In this document: in pieces, positions 63,201-64,000 of the stretch
Numbering within the stretch: position 1 is the first letter of the stretch
Layout of the letters: each line of letters starts with the position of its first letter
Source of the DNA: Branchiostoma floridae
Lineage: Eukaryota > Chordata > Leptocardii > Amphioxiformes > Branchiostomatidae
Reading direction: 5' to 3'
Assembly: GCF_000003815.2 (NCBI RefSeq)
Contig: NC_049979.1
Location: forward strand, 8,697,823-8,761,822
DNA length: 64,000 nt
Notes under the pieces: model-generated
The model's database searches: none
What the model saw: only the letters and a program-made list of their open reading frames with translations
Told to the model about the DNA's origin: nothing
Made by a program: the position numbers and the translations under genes

Positions 63201-63894
63201 GTGTCAAACTGTCCTTTCAAACTTCAGAAAGAAACTTTTCTTGAGAAGGTAACGGGCAACGATGAAAACGTTATTTCAGAGCATTTTCCCAACATCTACT
63301 TGGAGATTACAAGTGCACCCAAAACAATTCAATCAGAATTTTATTCCCCAGTCACAGAAATGGATACTGATGGCGACGAAACGGTCCAGAAAGAGCCAGA
63401 GTATCCATTCAAGGCTCCGTCGCAACTCTGGAGGAGAGTATTATGGATTATCGGGCTGCCTCTGACCATACTGCTGGTGGGGACCGTGCCTGACTGCCGG
63501 AGGGACAAGTGGAAAAGATGGTATCCTGTCAGCTTTGTCATGTCAGTCGCCTGGATAGGAGTCTTCACATACATCCTGGTCTGGATGGTCACTGTCATCG
63601 GTAGGTTGACTTGCTACAGAAGTGATATACAGATATGATATAACTAACACATCTTTGTCGTTCCAAGTTAATTAAAAACGGTTGTAACGTTATTTCTATT
63701 GGGGAGAAAACGCTGGAGATGTTTACATGCAGGTTCGGATCGATGTAAACAATTTTCATTGCTGTGAGCAACTTGTCTGATTCCGCCTGCAGGTTTCACA
63801 GTCGGTATCCCGGACACAGTGATGGGTCTGACGCTAGTCGCCATAGGAACCAGCGTGCCTGATGCCATGTCTAGTGTCCTGGTGTCAAAGGAAG
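60248..63894 (+). CDS. K-dependent Na/Ca exchanger (SLC24/NCKX family), 3' end outside window
   Basis: In-phase exons are 60248-60410, 60898-61040, 61439-61496, 61785-61972, an exon starting at 62321 that runs into a gap, a probable exon 62711-62853, then 63228-63600 and 63793-63894. The gene continues past the window end. An N-terminal hydrophobic segment (residues 20-41) and an extracellular part with one sequon (NCS) precede [15 protein letters not shown]. The alpha-1 repeat [16 protein letters not shown] follows, with the ion-binding Glu; then a cytoplasmic loop ending [16 protein letters not shown], and VWMVTVIG leading to alpha-2 [15 protein letters not shown], with the ion-binding Asp. 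Family members exchange 4 Na for 1 Ca plus 1 K across plasma or endosomal membranes. I cannot choose the paralogue. AIGTS replaces the common AAGTS in alpha-2. Confidence 0.88.
60495..60704. mobile_element. Hairpin MITE, TTGCAGTCTTCG family, with gap
   Basis: The left end TAGACTCCGTTGCAGTCTTC and right end GAAGACTGCAACGGAGTCTA are perfect inverted repeats. They run into a G-rich left and C-rich right flank around 100 N. It lies in intron 1 of the exchanger gene. Confidence 0.85.
60554..60653. other. Assembly gap, 100 N
   Basis: It lies between a G run and a C run at the centre of a hairpin MITE. A 100-N block is usually a placeholder of unknown length. Confidence 0.98.
62330..62429. other. 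Assembly gap, 100 N
   Basis: It cuts the exchanger exon that begins GCCATCACC at 62321. Confidence 0.98.
62430..63103. other. Low-quality sequence after gap, containing a probable exchanger exon
   Basis: Homopolymer runs of 4-8 bases are far more frequent here than elsewhere, as in poor read ends. Within it, 62711-62853 is open between GGCAG and GTACAA in phase. It starts [13 protein letters not shown] and ends [11 protein letters not shown], resembling the post-alpha-1 segment of NCKX proteins. Base errors are likely. Confidence 0.5.
63104..63160. mobile_element. MITE end with C18 run
   Basis: An 18-base C run is followed by AATAAAATAAAAGCCAGCC and CGCTCGAAGTCTGCGAAGG, a diverged right end of the TTGCAGTCTTCG family. 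The left end is lost in the low-quality stretch. Confidence 0.6.
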
Positions 63895-64000
63895 GTACGT
63901 TAAGCTTTTAAGCACGTTATTCTCCCGATGAACGCACAGTTGATGAGCTAAGGCTATATGGATTCTTGATTCGTATTGGCCATTCGTTCCGTCGTCTGAT

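Overview
The window looks like chordate nuclear DNA, most probably amphioxus (Branchiostoma). The genes are split by GT-AG introns. One gene is a CYP74-clan cytochrome P450, a clan known in animals from amphioxus and cnidarians, and most other genes have clear vertebrate counterparts. Introns and intergenic DNA carry many short hairpin transposons, non-LTR retrotransposon 3' ends and minisatellites. The species call is inference. Three runs of N (59058-59702, 60554-60653, 62330-62429) show a draft assembly.

Layout. 240-2936 (+): five-exon four-pass membrane protein of unrecognised family. 4002-8047 (-): CYP74-clan P450 (oxylipin metabolism, CYP440-like). 8888-9640 (-): 5'-truncated non-LTR retrotransposon. 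13412-16208 (-): FAM177A homologue, head-to-head with TMEM62 at 17305-26208 (+), a metallophosphoesterase-domain membrane protein of 14 exons. 28752-31133 (-): claudin/PMP22-like four-pass protein. 33785-49796 (-): LRRC71 homologue with about 17 exons and several candidate first exons reaching upstream to about 56.5 kb. 53943-54479: two identical tRNA-Arg(UCG) genes on the minus strand. 60248 to beyond the window end (+): SLC24-type Na/Ca-K exchanger, broken by two gaps and a poor-quality stretch.

The genes do not form a pathway; they are ordinary eukaryotic neighbours. I saw no new multi-gene system. The most striking signals are in gene architecture. First, TMEM62 has a tandemly duplicated 119-nt exon whose copies are separated by only 60 nt and are out of frame if both are included, a textbook layout for mutually exclusive splicing. 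Second, in LRRC71 a 41-bp unit carrying an exon end and its 5' splice site is repeated in tandem, giving five donors spaced exactly 41 bp apart. Third, the P450 has a start giving an MGNCCS N-terminus, which fits the consensus for myristoylation plus palmitoylation. Fourth, at least five short transposon families are present, and all three assembly gaps fall in or next to hairpin-type elements.

Exon boundaries were set by hand from splice signals, reading phase and family resemblance. No alignment or transcript data were available.
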